Positions 8,925-17,455 of a DNA stretch of 30,635 nucleotides are shown in pieces; within the stretch, counting starts at the first letter, position 1, and each line of letters starts with the position of its first letter. The stretch is from Megamonas sp. UBA1799 (lineage in GTDB: Bacteria > Bacillota > Negativicutes > Selenomonadales > Selenomonadaceae): the NCBI GenBank assembly GCA_002319815.1, contig DCFR01000025.1, forward strand, positions 1 through 30,635. Direction: 5' to 3'. The notes under the pieces were generated by a model. It had not been told where the DNA came from. It searched no databases and was given only the letters and a program-made list of their open reading frames with translations. The translations under genes and the position numbers were made by a program.

Positions 8925-8954
8925 ATTCTAATACGAAACAGGGCCTCTCGTCAA
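8925..8954 (-). promoter_or_regulatory. Possible promoter of the SEC-C gene
   Basis: On the minus strand: TTGACG (8949-8954), an 18-base spacer, TAGAAT (8925-8930). Both boxes match 5 of 6 consensus bases. It lies after the amidase stop and about 65 bases before the SEC-C start. Confidence 0.45.
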
Positions 8955-8962
8955 GAGCACAA

Positions 8963-10114
8963 TCACTTGCCAAAGAAATCGGTAATGCCATCGACAATTC
9001 CCTGCGCCGCTTTTTGGACCCCCGCATTAGAATTCATCAATTTTTCCTCCGCCGGATTGGAAACGAATGCCACTTCCACCAAGGCGGCCGGCATATCGGT
9101 ATGTTTAACAACATAAAAATTACAGCTCCTTGGCCCACGGCCCTCCGTACCCAACCGCGCCGTTACCGCCGTTTCAATCGCCGCCGCCATACGGCGCCCG
9201 GCCGCAGTTCCCTTGGAATAATAATAACCCGTTGTTCCGCGGGCATCCCCACTGGTAAAAGAATCCATATGAATCGACAGAAAAATATCAGCGCCGGCCT
9301 TATTCGCCACATCGCAGCGCGCCTGCAGTTCATCCACATCCGTAGCCGCCCGATGCTTGGGCGATACTTCCGTATCAATCGTGCGCGTCATGATCACCTT
9401 AGCGCCGGAAGCAGTCAGCAGACGCTGTACCTCTTTGGCGACCCGCAGCGTAATACTTTTTTCCGTCACGCCCGTCGGACCAATAGCGCCGGAATCCTCG
9501 CCGCCATGTCCCGGATCCAGCGCAATCGTTTTGCCCGCCACGCCCGGCTCAAAAACCGGCTCGGGGCGGGTTGTTTCCGGCAGAGCCGCCGTGCCGTCGG
9601 ACGCAGTGCTGCCAGCTGCTGTGCCCGACGCCGGAGTATCTGCTTTCACAGGTTCCGCGGAATCGCCATTTTCTGCCGACCCGGTGCCCACTTTGCCAAA
9701 ATCCATAACGACCCGATACGGTACAGCTCCGCCGGCCATATGAAATACGTCATAATTTTCTTTTTTTACATTTGTCTCGACAACGATGCGCACCGTCGTC
9801 TTATCAAACTGAGCCACCCGAATTTTACTGGCAAAACGGCTGCCGATCACCGTTTCCCGGGAAACCTCAGGACTCAGCCAGGCGCCGGAAAGATTGATGA
9901 CAATCCGTCCCGGATTGGAAAGCGCCATCGTACTATATTTAAGTTCCTTCGTAGCGTCGACCACGATACGCACATGATCAGAAGACGCCCCAATGCGAAC
10001 CGCCTTTACCTCTGCCATATCAGCGACCTGCTCTCCGAAAGCTGATGCCTGCGCGGCAAACGGCCACAGCAGCCCTGCCATAACCACCAATATTCTGCAC
10101 AAATAACGAATCAT
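8963..10114 (-). CDS. Exported N-acetylmuramoyl-L-alanine amidase with AMIN domain
   Basis: The enzyme cuts the amide bond between MurNAc and the peptide in peptidoglycan, probably in cell separation. From the chosen start it has 383 residues: a signal peptide (1 to about 25, ending AQASA), an AMIN domain (about 35-140) that targets the cell wall or septum, a Pro/Ala/Thr linker (about 143-190), and an Amidase_3 catalytic domain. The zinc ligands and catalytic Glu are in DPGHGGEDSGAIG (His203), EKSITL (Glu218), SIHMDS and ALVEVAFVSN. An earlier ATG at 10138 exists, but GGAGGAG lies 6 bases before the ATG at 10114, so that start is used. AMIN-AmiC architecture is typical of diderm bacteria. It sits downstream of a terminator and is probably transcribed alone. 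Confidence 0.93.
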   Translation of the reverse strand: MIRYLCRILVVMAGLLWPFAAQASAFGEQVADMAEVKAVRIGASSDHVRIVVDATKELKYSTMALSNPGRIVINLSGAWLSPEVSRETVIGSRFASKIRVAQFDKTTVRIVVETNVKKENYDVFHMAGGAVPYRVVMDFGKVGTGSAENGDSAEPVKADTPASGTAAGSTASDGTAALPETTRPEPVFEPGVAGKTIALDPGHGGEDSGAIGPTGVTEKSITLRVAKEVQRLLTASGAKVIMTRTIDTEVSPKHRAATDVDELQARCDVANKAGADIFLSIHMDSFTSGDARGTTGYYYSKGTAAGRRMAAAIETAVTARLGTEGRGPRSCNFYVVKHTDMPAALVEVAFVSNPAEEKLMNSNAGVQKAAQGIVDGITDFFGK

Positions 10115-10180
10115 CAAACTCCTCCAAGCAATAACCATTCACAACACATCCATAAGAGTTATTTTACCGCAATCCGGGCA

Positions 10181-10214
10181 AAAAGAAAAGACAACCCGGT
10201 AAATAAGGTTGTCT
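10181..10214 (-). terminator. Rho-independent terminator of the amino-acid ABC operon
   Basis: On the minus strand an 8-bp perfect stem (AGACAACC / GGTTGTCT, arms 10207-10214 and 10189-10196) is followed by TTTTCTTTT. It lies 12 bases after the ATPase stop. Confidence 0.9.
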
Positions 10215-10226
10215 CCGGCCAAAGCA

Positions 10227-11006
10227 TCAAAGCATGTTCTTCAAAAAAGCCTGTGTCCGCGGTTCCTTAGGAGCACGGAAAAAAGTTTGCGGATCCCCTT
10301 GTTCCACAATATTGCCATCGGCCATAAAGATGACTCGGTTCGCCGCTTCACGGGCAAACGCCATCTCATGCGTTACAACGACCATCGTCATATGCTCGGC
10401 CGCCAGTTCACGCATCGTCTTCAAAACTTCGCCTGTCAGCTCCGGGTCCAGCGCCGACGTCGGCTCGTCAAACAACATGATATCCGGCTTCATGGCCAAA
10501 GCCCGGGCTATGGCTACCCGCTGCTGCTGACCGCCCGACAAACGGGAAGGATATGCATGGCGTTTTTCATATAACCCTACTTTTTTCAGCAAATCTTCAG
10601 CGGCCGGTTGAATTTCCGCCGGTGTCATTTTTTTTACCTGTAGCGGTGCTTCCATAAGATTCTCCAGCACCGTCATATGCGGAAACAGATTAAACTGTTG
10701 AAATACCATTCCCATACAGCCGACCAGCCGCCGCGATTCAGCCGGGGCGGCATAAACCGCTGCCCCATTCTCACTCTTGACCAGAAACTGTCCCTCGATT
10801 TCAATGGACCCGCTGTCAATTGTTTCCAAACGATTCAGGCAGCGCAGCGTTGTGCTCTTGCCCGAGCCGGACGGGCCAATAATAGCCAACACTTCCCCCC
10901 GGCAGACCTCCAGATCAATCCCCTTTAAAACCTCCAACGGCCCGAAGCGCTTTTTGATCTGCCGCATGCGCAGCATGACATCATGATCATGCATCATATT
11001 TTCCAT
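10227..11006 (-). CDS. Polar amino-acid ABC transporter, ATP-binding protein (GlnQ/HisP type)
   Basis: This ATPase powers uptake of a polar amino acid. It has 259 residues with all ABC motifs: Walker A GPSGSGKST (about 43-51), Q-loop VFQQFNLFPH, signature LSGGQQQRVAIARAL, Walker B IMLFDEPTSALDPE, and the switch His in VVTHEM. The GlnQ/HisP group is shown by the close match to the polar amino-acid type. The ATG at 11006 has GGAGG 6 bases upstream and overlaps the permease gene by 20 bases, so the two are one transcript. The substrate cannot be read from sequence (Gln, Glu, Arg, His or Cys are possible). There is no binding-protein gene next to it. Confidence 0.93.
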   Translation of the reverse strand: MENMMHDHDVMLRMRQIKKRFGPLEVLKGIDLEVCRGEVLAIIGPSGSGKSTTLRCLNRLETIDSGSIEIEGQFLVKSENGAAVYAAPAESRRLVGCMGMVFQQFNLFPHMTVLENLMEAPLQVKKMTPAEIQPAAEDLLKKVGLYEKRHAYPSRLSGGQQQRVAIARALAMKPDIMLFDEPTSALDPELTGEVLKTMRELAAEHMTMVVVTHEMAFAREAANRVIFMADGNIVEQGDPQTFFRAPKEPRTQAFLKNML

Positions 11007-11631
11007 AATGCGCCTCCAGTCGCTTAAATATCCACGTCAATACAAATGTCATCGCCAAATAAAATACGGCAGCAATAAAAAACGGCGTCATATCAAAATC
11101 CCGCTGCACAATTGTACGAGCGACCCGCAGCAAATCGTTCATCGCCAGAATATAAATCAAAGACGTATCCTTGACGAGATTAATCGTTTCATTACTGATC
11201 GGCGGTAAAACCCGCCGAATCATCTGCGGAATGATGATCCGCCGCATCGTCTGCGTATAAGTCATGCCCAGTGTTTTAGCCGCCTCATATTGACCGCGCT
11301 CAATGGACTGAATCCCGGCCCGGAAAATTTCGGCAAAATAAGCCGCATAGTTCAGGGTAAACGCCAGCAAGGCCGCTGTAATATCAGACAGCCGAATGCC
11401 AATCATAGGCAGCGCGAAATAAACGAACAGCAGCTGCAGCATGAGCGGTGTGCCGCGCATAATCCAAATGTACAGCTCCATCAGGCGGCTCAGCAGCTTC
11501 ATCCCTGAAACCCGCGCCAGCGACACAAGCAACCCCAGCGGCAGGGCCATAACCAGTGTAACGAGAAAAAGCTCCAGCGTAACCTTCGAGCCGCCCAGTA
11601 TCGCCACAACCGTTTCCATCAGTTTTTCCAT
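10987..11631 (-). CDS. Polar amino-acid ABC transporter, permease protein
   Basis: This is the membrane subunit partner of the ATPase that follows. From the chosen ATG (MEKLMETVV) it has 214 residues with about five membrane segments and the HisM/GlnP pattern: MRGTPLMLQLLFVYFALP, NYAAYFAEIFRAGI, and the EAA loop YEAAKTLGMTYTQTMRRIIIPQ. A longer frame starts at 11715, but AAAGGAG lies 6 bases before the ATG at 11631, so the extra 28 residues are probably not made. The binding subunit must be encoded elsewhere or missing. Confidence 0.92.
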   Translation of the reverse strand: MEKLMETVVAILGGSKVTLELFLVTLVMALPLGLLVSLARVSGMKLLSRLMELYIWIMRGTPLMLQLLFVYFALPMIGIRLSDITAALLAFTLNYAAYFAEIFRAGIQSIERGQYEAAKTLGMTYTQTMRRIIIPQMIRRVLPPISNETINLVKDTSLIYILAMNDLLRVARTIVQRDFDMTPFFIAAVFYLAMTFVLTWIFKRLEAHYGKYDA

Positions 11632-11696
11632 AGAACTCTCCTTTATCGCAACAAAGTGGCAAAACATTAATAAACTATATTGTATCGCAAACGAGC

Positions 11697-11724
11697 AAAA
11701 AAGAAAAGGGTGCAATCAGCACCC
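11697..11724 (-). terminator. Rho-independent terminator after the TPR gene
   Basis: On the minus strand a 6-bp stem GGGTGC / GCACCC (arms 11719-11724 and 11708-11713, loop 5) is followed by TTTTCTTTTTT. It ends the flippase-lipid kinase-mtnA-TPR operon. Confidence 0.85.
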
Positions 11725-11745
11725 CGCCTAAAAAACAATCAATCG

Positions 11746-12774
11746 CTACCCCTGCAGCGCCTGCAAACGCTGCTGCGCATCCGACGCCAGTGAATCGGCG
11801 GCCGGAACCCGCCGGATAAACTCCTGATAGGCCGCAACAGCATCCGCTTTACGCCCCAGTTTTTCACAGGTACGAGCTTTATAATAATAGACATCGATTG
11901 ATTTCGGATTCACGCGCAGCGCCTGATCATAATCCGCTGCCGCCAAATCATACTTTACCGTCACGACATACGCATAAGCACGGTTTACATACGCCGGAAA
12001 ATAATCCGGATTGATGCGGATCGCCTGTGTAAAATCAGCTTCCGCCGCATCATATTTTTTCTGCTTCATATAGAGCATCGCCCGGTTATTCCAGGTTTCC
12101 GCATTATAAGCATCCAGCTGCAGCGCCTGCGCATAATCAGCCAGCGCCAGATCCATCTGCCCGGCAGCCGCATAGGCAGACGCCCGTTGATTATAAAGCG
12201 GCACATCCTGCGGTTTTAATGCCAGCGCCTGCGTAAAATCAGCCGCGGCCAGATCATATTTTCTGGCGACGTCATAAAGCAGCCCCCGTCCCAGATAAGC
12301 CGCTTCATCCTGTGGATTCAGCTTCAGGGCCTGATCAAAATCAGCAAAAGCCAAGGCAAACTGCGCCTCGGTTACATATAAATTTCCCCGATTGTCATAC
12401 GCTTCCGCATACTGCGCGTCTAAAGCAATCGCCTGGTTATAATCCTTCAGCGCCAGATCGGCCTGCGCCAGTTTTCCATATACCAGGCCGCGGCCATTAT
12501 ATGCCTTGGCATCCTGTGGACTCAGTTCAATCGCTTTATCAAAATCCTGCAAGGCCAAATCATAACGTTGCCCCAAAAAATCCGCTTGTCCGCGCGCGCA
12601 ATACCCCGCGCCATCCAACGGCAGTGCCGCTGAGGCGGCAGAAGACTCCGCCACCGAAAGAAGTTCCGGCGGATTGCCGGCCGACTCGGCTGCGGCAGAT
12701 GCACTGCTGCCCCACAGCAAGCCTGCCGCCAGAACACCAATCCCAAGCAATTTCATGACCTGTATCTGTTTCAC
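11746..12774 (-). CDS. Exported protein made of tandem TPR repeats
   Basis: The protein (342 residues from the GTG at 12774) has a signal peptide (a Lys near the start, then LLGIGVLAAGLLW, ending near SASAAAES), a short Ala/Ser-rich linker, and then about eight 34-residue TPR repeats to the C-terminus, with the repeated pattern of YDLALQDFDKAIELSPQDA. TPR arrays bind other proteins, here probably in the periplasm. The AAAGG ribosome site is 9 bases before the GTG; an ATG at 12783 touches it directly and a more distant one at 12807 has no site. The start is therefore moderately sure. It is the last gene of a four-gene operon, 71 bases after mtnA. The partner is not known. Confidence 0.85.
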   Translation of the reverse strand: MKQIQVMKLLGIGVLAAGLLWGSSASAAAESAGNPPELLSVAESSAASAALPLDGAGYCARGQADFLGQRYDLALQDFDKAIELSPQDAKAYNGRGLVYGKLAQADLALKDYNQAIALDAQYAEAYDNRGNLYVTEAQFALAFADFDQALKLNPQDEAAYLGRGLLYDVARKYDLAAADFTQALALKPQDVPLYNQRASAYAAAGQMDLALADYAQALQLDAYNAETWNNRAMLYMKQKKYDAAEADFTQAIRINPDYFPAYVNRAYAYVVTVKYDLAAADYDQALRVNPKSIDVYYYKARTCEKLGRKADAVAAYQEFIRRVPAADSLASDAQQRLQALQG

Positions 12775-12845
12775 TTGTATCATCCTTTCGCTGCAATCTT
12801 TCATCAACCACTTCTTGCCAGCAGAGTAACCGTCGCGAAGACCGC

Positions 12846-13928
12846 TTATTTATCCTGCGCAGCCTTCTGCTTCATAATCGCCGCCAAAGACTGCGTATAA
12901 GGCGGATAAACGATTCCATATTCCGTAATAATCGCCGTGATCAGATCAGCGTCGGTCACATCAAAAGCCGGATTATAGACCTTGACATGTTCCGGCGCCA
13001 TGCGCTCCCGATACCACATATCCGTCACTTCTTCCGGCGGACGCTGCTCGATATGAATGGCTTCGCCGCTGCCTGTCTCCATGTCAACCGTGGATGTCGG
13101 CGCACAGATATAAAACGGCACGCCAAAACGCCGGGCCGCGATTGCCAGCGGCAAAGTACCAATCTTGTTCGCAGCATCACCGTTCGCCGCTACCCGGTCA
13201 CATCCGGTAAAAACCGCGTTGACCCAGCCGTTTTTCATCACGGAAGCCGCCATATTATCACAAATAAGAGTGACGTCAATACCGGCCTCTGACAGTTCAA
13301 AAGCCGTCAGGCGGGCGCCCTGCAGCAAGGGGCGCGTCTCATCACAGTACACATGGAAATGATACCCCCGCTGCTGCCCCAGATACATAGAAGCCGTTGC
13401 TGTGCCATATTTGCTTGTCGCCAACTGCCCCGCATTGCAATGCGTCAAAAGACCATATCCCGGTTTCAATAGGGACAAACCGTATTCGCCAATCCGACGA
13501 CAGGTCTCAATATCTTCCGCCTGTATGGCCCGTGCCTCCCGCAGCAGACATTGCTTTGCCGCAGCAACACCCAACGCCTCGCTGCAGCGGGCGACGCGGT
13601 GCATCCGGTTTAAAGCCCATGACAGGTTGACCGCCGTCGGCCGGGCGCTGTTCAGATACTCCTTAGCCGGCTGCAGCCGCGCCAAAAACTCCTGATAGTC
13701 TTCCGTGTTGATTTCCTTAGCGGCCAGATAAAAGCCATAGGCCGCCGTCACACCGATTGCCGGCGCGCCGCGCACCTGCAGCAAATAAATCGCCTGCCAT
13801 ATCTCTTTCTGTGTCGTGAGACGCAAAAGACGCGTCTCATTCGGCAGACGCGTCTGATCGACAATTACAAGAACCGATGCCTCATCCTGCAAGGCCACCG
13901 TCTCATAATCCAGAATATTTTGCCCCAT
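12846..13928 (-). CDS. mtnA: S-methyl-5-thioribose-1-phosphate isomerase
   Basis: This enzyme converts methylthioribose-1-phosphate to methylthioribulose-1-phosphate in the methionine salvage pathway. It is 360 residues, the usual length. Family motifs are VRGAPAIGV (about 52-60), LTHCNAGQLAT with Cys164, CDNMAASV, GCDRVAANGDAANKIGT with Asp244, and NPAFDVT near the end. Cys164 and Asp244 correspond to the known catalytic Cys/Asp pair of the family. This separates it from the related eIF2B alpha subunits. No other salvage gene (mtnK, mtnB, mtnD) lies nearby; the other steps must be encoded elsewhere or the enzyme may act on a related sugar phosphate. It is 15 bases from the upstream lipid-kinase gene and shares its operon. 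Confidence 0.95.
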   Translation of the reverse strand: MGQNILDYETVALQDEASVLVIVDQTRLPNETRLLRLTTQKEIWQAIYLLQVRGAPAIGVTAAYGFYLAAKEINTEDYQEFLARLQPAKEYLNSARPTAVNLSWALNRMHRVARCSEALGVAAAKQCLLREARAIQAEDIETCRRIGEYGLSLLKPGYGLLTHCNAGQLATSKYGTATASMYLGQQRGYHFHVYCDETRPLLQGARLTAFELSEAGIDVTLICDNMAASVMKNGWVNAVFTGCDRVAANGDAANKIGTLPLAIAARRFGVPFYICAPTSTVDMETGSGEAIHIEQRPPEEVTDMWYRERMAPEHVKVYNPAFDVTDADLITAIITEYGIVYPPYTQSLAAIMKQKAAQDK

Positions 13929-13943
13929 GCTTTTCCACTCCCA

Positions 13944-14819
13944 TCAATAAAATACCTGAATGGCCCGCGGCAGGGTAGTAATCTGCAGCGGCAGCAGCGG
14001 TCCCCGCTCGCCGTCAATATCGCTTTCCACGACCTCGGCCGAAGAAATCGTAAACGACTTTGCCTGTATATACAATAAATGTTTGGCCTCCGGCTTCATT
14101 CGTCCGGCAACCAGCTCGGCCGTAAACGCCATCAGTTCAGGCAGGCTGCACTGCCGCACCAGCAGCAGGTCAAGCATACCATCATCCACCTGCGCTTTAG
14201 CCGCCGCATGCTTGATGCTGCCGACAATATCACTGTTGACGACAACAAAGAGAAACGCCGCTTCGTCATATGCCTTGCCATCCGCTTCAATATGCAGCTG
14301 CAAAGGACGGAAGCGCGGCAATTCTCCCAAACCGCGCAGATAATACGCCATTTTCCCCATCGCATGCTTCAGGCGTACATCCACCTCATGCGCGACCGAC
14401 GTCAGCATCCCGGCGCTGGCGACATTCACGAAATAACGCTCATTCACCATACCGATATCAACTGGGCGCATCCGCCCGGCAACAATATGCTCAATATACC
14501 CGTCAAAATCATCTTTAACCTGCAGATAAGAGGCAAAATCATTTGAAGTCCCGCTGCCGATCACTGCTACCGGCAGCTGCAGACCATTTTTTAAAAGCAC
14601 ATTCACAACCTCATGCAGCGTGCCGTCGCCCCCGGCCGACAAAACGCCGTCCGGCGCCGCTTCCCGTAAAAAATCCGGCAATGCATGATCGTCCGGCTGC
14701 GTCCGATAGGGAATCAGCATGCAGCCCCGCTGTTGAAAGGCTTCGATGATCGCATCCAGTTTCCGCCGGAAAGTCGCATGCCCTGATATAGGATTATAAA
14801 CAAGAACGAACCGCTTCAT
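13944..14819 (-). CDS. Diacylglycerol-kinase-family lipid kinase (YegS/BmrU/DgkB type)
   Basis: The protein phosphorylates a lipid, likely diacylglycerol or a related lipid, at the membrane surface. From the chosen ATG it has 291 residues. The nucleotide motif GGDGTLHEV is at 63-71, GSGTSNDFA follows near 93, and the C-terminal metal-site motif is DIDGERGP. There is no signal peptide. The frame can be extended to 14837, but that codon overlaps the flippase stop, whereas the ATG at 14819 has GGGAGG 6 bases upstream. It is 14 bases from the flippase gene and 15 from mtnA. The neighbour suggests a role in lipid-carrier or envelope lipid recycling; this is inference. Confidence 0.9.
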   Translation of the reverse strand: MKRFVLVYNPISGHATFRRKLDAIIEAFQQRGCMLIPYRTQPDDHALPDFLREAAPDGVLSAGGDGTLHEVVNVLLKNGLQLPVAVIGSGTSNDFASYLQVKDDFDGYIEHIVAGRMRPVDIGMVNERYFVNVASAGMLTSVAHEVDVRLKHAMGKMAYYLRGLGELPRFRPLQLHIEADGKAYDEAAFLFVVVNSDIVGSIKHAAAKAQVDDGMLDLLLVRQCSLPELMAFTAELVAGRMKPEAKHLLYIQAKSFTISSAEVVESDIDGERGPLLPLQITTLPRAIQVFY

Positions 14820-14833
14820 TATAGTCCTCCCGA

Positions 14834-16438
14834 TCATTTTGTCGTTTTAAAAACACCGATGCGGCGCAAAAAGCGAATGCTCACCCGCCCCAGCATCGGT
14901 ACCCGTTCCATATCCGCCTCACCAATGCCGCCGATCAGGATCATAACACCGATATAAACCGCACAGCCCACAAAAACCGCACCAAAAGTCGATATTGCAT
15001 TCACGGACCAAACCGTCATGGTCAGATCATAGAACAGCTTTACGGCTGCCGCCATAACCGCCGAAGCGCCGATTGTTTTGACCAACTGGCCCACTTCCAT
15101 GCGATAGCCGATATATTTGTGAATAAAATACAAATTGATGATCGCTGCCACACCCATATCCGCTGCCGTCGCAAACGCAGCGCCAACAATTCCCAGCGAA
15201 GGAACAGCGGTCAGCGTCCAATTCAGCACCACCTTGGCCACCGCCGCCAAAATCATATTGATCATGGGAATCGTCGGATGTCCCAGCCCTTGTAAAACGC
15301 CGGTCGACACCTGATGCAGCCCCAGCAAGACAATGCTGAACGAACAGGCCCAGACTGCGGGCCCGGCCCCAGGCGCATTGTAAATCAGCGTGGAAATTGG
15401 CGTAGCCAGCACCAGCACGATAATAAATGCCGGGAAGCAGACAAAATTTGAAATGCGAACCGATGCCGCCGTCTGATCATACACGCGCGACAAGTCCTTC
15501 AATGCCCGCGCTTCCGAAAGCGCCGGAATAATGCTCATCGCCAAGGAAGCCGTGATAATCGTCGACAGATTCACCAGCGGCACCGCCATGCCGGTAAGGT
15601 AGCCAAAGAGCTCCGTTGCCTGGTTCACCGTATAACCGGCAACCTCCAGCCGCTGCGGAACAATCGCCAAATCCAGATTAGAAACGACCGGCAGCATGAT
15701 GCTGGCTGCCGAAACCGGCAGCGCCAGCTTGAACATACGTAAAATAATCTGCCAGCAAGTTGTCTGATACTCATCCGGGCGTGGTTTAAGTTCTTCCGGC
15801 CCATAATCGCGCTGGATGTCGCGATCCAGCTTCCAATGAAAATAAACCAACACGATAAGGCCGGTTACCGCCCCGGCAAAAGCGCCGAGACTGGCACCGG
15901 CCGCGGCAAACTCCAGTCCCCAGGGTAAAAATAAATTGGCAAACAACACCATCGTAATCACGCGGAAAATCTGCTCCACGATTTGCGAAACCGCCGTCGG
16001 CGTCATACGCTGCCAGCCCTGCAAATAGCCGCGCGAACTGGCCAGCAAAGTCACAAAGAAAATAGCCGGCGCCAGCGCCACGACTGAATAATAAGCCCGG
16101 GCATCGCGGATAAAATGATAGTCAATCAACCATCCGGCCCCGAAATAGGTGAGCAGGGAAAATAAAATACCCGTAAGCACCATAAGCGCCATCGATATTT
16201 TAAAAACCCGCCGCGCCCCGAAAATATCTTTAGTCGCTACTCGTTCCGCCGTAATGATGGAAATAGCCACCGGCACTCCGGCCGTAGATATGGACAAGGC
16301 AAAAAAATAGATAGGGAAAGCCATCTGATACAGGCCGATTCCCTCGCCTCCCAAGACCCGGGAAACAAAAATCCAGTTCAATGAGCCAATGACCTTGACG
16401 ACGATACCGGCAACGGTCAGGATGACAGTGCCTTTCAT
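14834..16438 (-). CDS. SpoVB-like lipid-linked oligosaccharide flippase (MOP superfamily)
   Basis: This 534-residue integral membrane protein has about 14 predicted membrane segments and no soluble domain. Its start (KGTVILTVAGIVVKVIGSLNWIFVSR) and the stretch LYQMAFPIYFFALSISTAGVPVAISI match the polysaccharide-biosynthesis/SpoVB group, which flips lipid-linked wall precursors across the inner membrane. The closest role could be spore cortex synthesis (SpoVB), wall synthesis (MurJ/Amj-like) or polysaccharide export. The frame extends to a TTG at 16531 with no ribosome site; the ATG at 16438 has a weak GGGGCGAG about 10 bases upstream and begins right at the family start, so it is used. It is the first gene of a four-gene operon. 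Confidence 0.88.
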   Translation of the reverse strand: MKGTVILTVAGIVVKVIGSLNWIFVSRVLGGEGIGLYQMAFPIYFFALSISTAGVPVAISIITAERVATKDIFGARRVFKISMALMVLTGILFSLLTYFGAGWLIDYHFIRDARAYYSVVALAPAIFFVTLLASSRGYLQGWQRMTPTAVSQIVEQIFRVITMVLFANLFLPWGLEFAAAGASLGAFAGAVTGLIVLVYFHWKLDRDIQRDYGPEELKPRPDEYQTTCWQIILRMFKLALPVSAASIMLPVVSNLDLAIVPQRLEVAGYTVNQATELFGYLTGMAVPLVNLSTIITASLAMSIIPALSEARALKDLSRVYDQTAASVRISNFVCFPAFIIVLVLATPISTLIYNAPGAGPAVWACSFSIVLLGLHQVSTGVLQGLGHPTIPMINMILAAVAKVVLNWTLTAVPSLGIVGAAFATAADMGVAAIINLYFIHKYIGYRMEVGQLVKTIGASAVMAAAVKLFYDLTMTVWSVNAISTFGAVFVGCAVYIGVMILIGGIGEADMERVPMLGRVSIRFLRRIGVFKTTK

Positions 16439-16525
16439 AAGGGACTCGCCCCTGCTCGATTTCTTTTCGGTTACTTCCTGACTGCTAATGAAAAACACCG
16501 CCTTAAGGAAACTGCTCCCTGCCTT

Positions 16526-16554
16526 TTGCAAAAAAACAGGATTACTTATATAAT
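16526..16554 (+). promoter_or_regulatory. Strong sigma-A promoter for the GalT/HIT-like gene
   Basis: On the plus strand: TTGCAA (16526-16531), a 17-base spacer, TATAAT (16549-16554). The predicted start of RNA is near 16561, leaving a leader of about 85 bases before the ATG at 16648. Confidence 0.65.
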
Positions 16555-16574
16555 AAAGAAAAGTTCCACTACAA
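16547..16574 (-). promoter_or_regulatory. Possible divergent promoter for the flippase operon
   Basis: On the minus strand: TTGTAG (16569-16574), a 16-base spacer, TATATA (16547-16552). Its -10 box shares bases with the plus-strand TATAAT at 16549-16554. Another minus-strand TATAAT lies near 16590 but has no good -35 box. Confidence 0.4.
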
Positions 16575-16647
16575 CGAATGAATTATATCATTTCTCCAGC
16601 AACTATGCCAGCCTCAATTCATTCCGACTAACCAAAGAAGGCGAACC

Positions 16648-17418
16648 ATGAAAACCAACCTGATTCATTTTGACATCATGCTCGGAAAAAACAAACCGGA
16701 AAACATTATCCACCGGGAGAATCCCTGCCCATTCTGTGACCGCAAAAATCTGCAAAACATCATTGCGGAAGAAGATGATCTGATTCTGCTCCGCAATAAA
16801 TACAATGTGCTGGCAGACGCTGATCAATTTGTGCTCATCGAAGGCAGCCGCTGTGACAGCGATATGCCCGACTATACGCCGGAGCACATGCATCGGCTCA
16901 TCCGTTTCGGGGTAAAACACTGGCAGGCCATGCGGGCCAGCGGCGAATACAGTTCCGTTATTTTTTTCAAAAACCACGGCTCCCTTTCCGGCGGCACCAT
17001 GCGCCATCCGCATATGCAGCTCGTCGGCTTTAAAAATGTCGATGAAAGCCTCATGGCCGAACCGGAAAGCTTTAACGGCATCCTCATTGACCGCCGGAAC
17101 GGCGTCACGTTGAACGCCGCCACCCATCCCCGCGTCGGTTTCGGCGAATTCAACATTATCACCACGGACAACAACGCCCTCGATACCATTGCCGACGATT
17201 TGCAGATTGCCGTATCTTACATCAAAACCCACTTTCCCAAAAGCCGCGACAGCTATAATATCTTTTTTTACTGGCTCGACGGACATATTGCGGTGAAACT
17301 CATGCCGCGATTTCCTACCTCGCCGCTTTTCATCGGCTACGACCTCCGCATTCTGCCCAGCAACATGCAAGTCATCGCCGATGACATCAAAAGACTTTAT
17401 TTTTCCAAACCGAACTGA
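16648..17418 (+). CDS. GalT/HIT-like nucleotidyltransferase family protein (DUF4931-like)
   Basis: This 256-residue protein has the features of the galactose-1-phosphate uridylyltransferase branch of the HIT superfamily: CPFC at residues 27-30, NHGSLSGGT at 109-117 and HPHMQ at 120-124, where the second His (122) matches the residue that carries the nucleotide in GalT. The second zinc pair of classical GalT is not seen and it is shorter than GalT (about 350), so it is more like the short DUF4931-type proteins of Firmicutes. The substrate is unknown; a nucleoside-sugar or dinucleotide is likely. It is a single-gene unit on the plus strand with its own promoter and terminator. A 275-residue open frame on the opposite strand is a shadow of this codon-rich gene. 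Confidence 0.85.
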   Translation: MKTNLIHFDIMLGKNKPENIIHRENPCPFCDRKNLQNIIAEEDDLILLRNKYNVLADADQFVLIEGSRCDSDMPDYTPEHMHRLIRFGVKHWQAMRASGEYSSVIFFKNHGSLSGGTMRHPHMQLVGFKNVDESLMAEPESFNGILIDRRNGVTLNAATHPRVGFGEFNIITTDNNALDTIADDLQIAVSYIKTHFPKSRDSYNIFFYWLDGHIAVKLMPRFPTSPLFIGYDLRILPSNMQVIADDIKRLYFSKPN

Positions 17419-17455
17419 TAAAGCTTCCAATCGACAGCTTTAGACATAGATCCGG

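Noticed and set aside
9014..10045. A 343-residue plus-strand open frame across the amidase gene
   Set aside because: It is a shadow of the amidase, with Arg/His-rich composition and no motif.
16603..17430. A 275-residue open frame on the minus strand across the GalT/HIT-like gene
   Set aside because: It is antisense to a gene with clear HIT motifs, promoter and terminator. Its own sequence has no recognisable motif.
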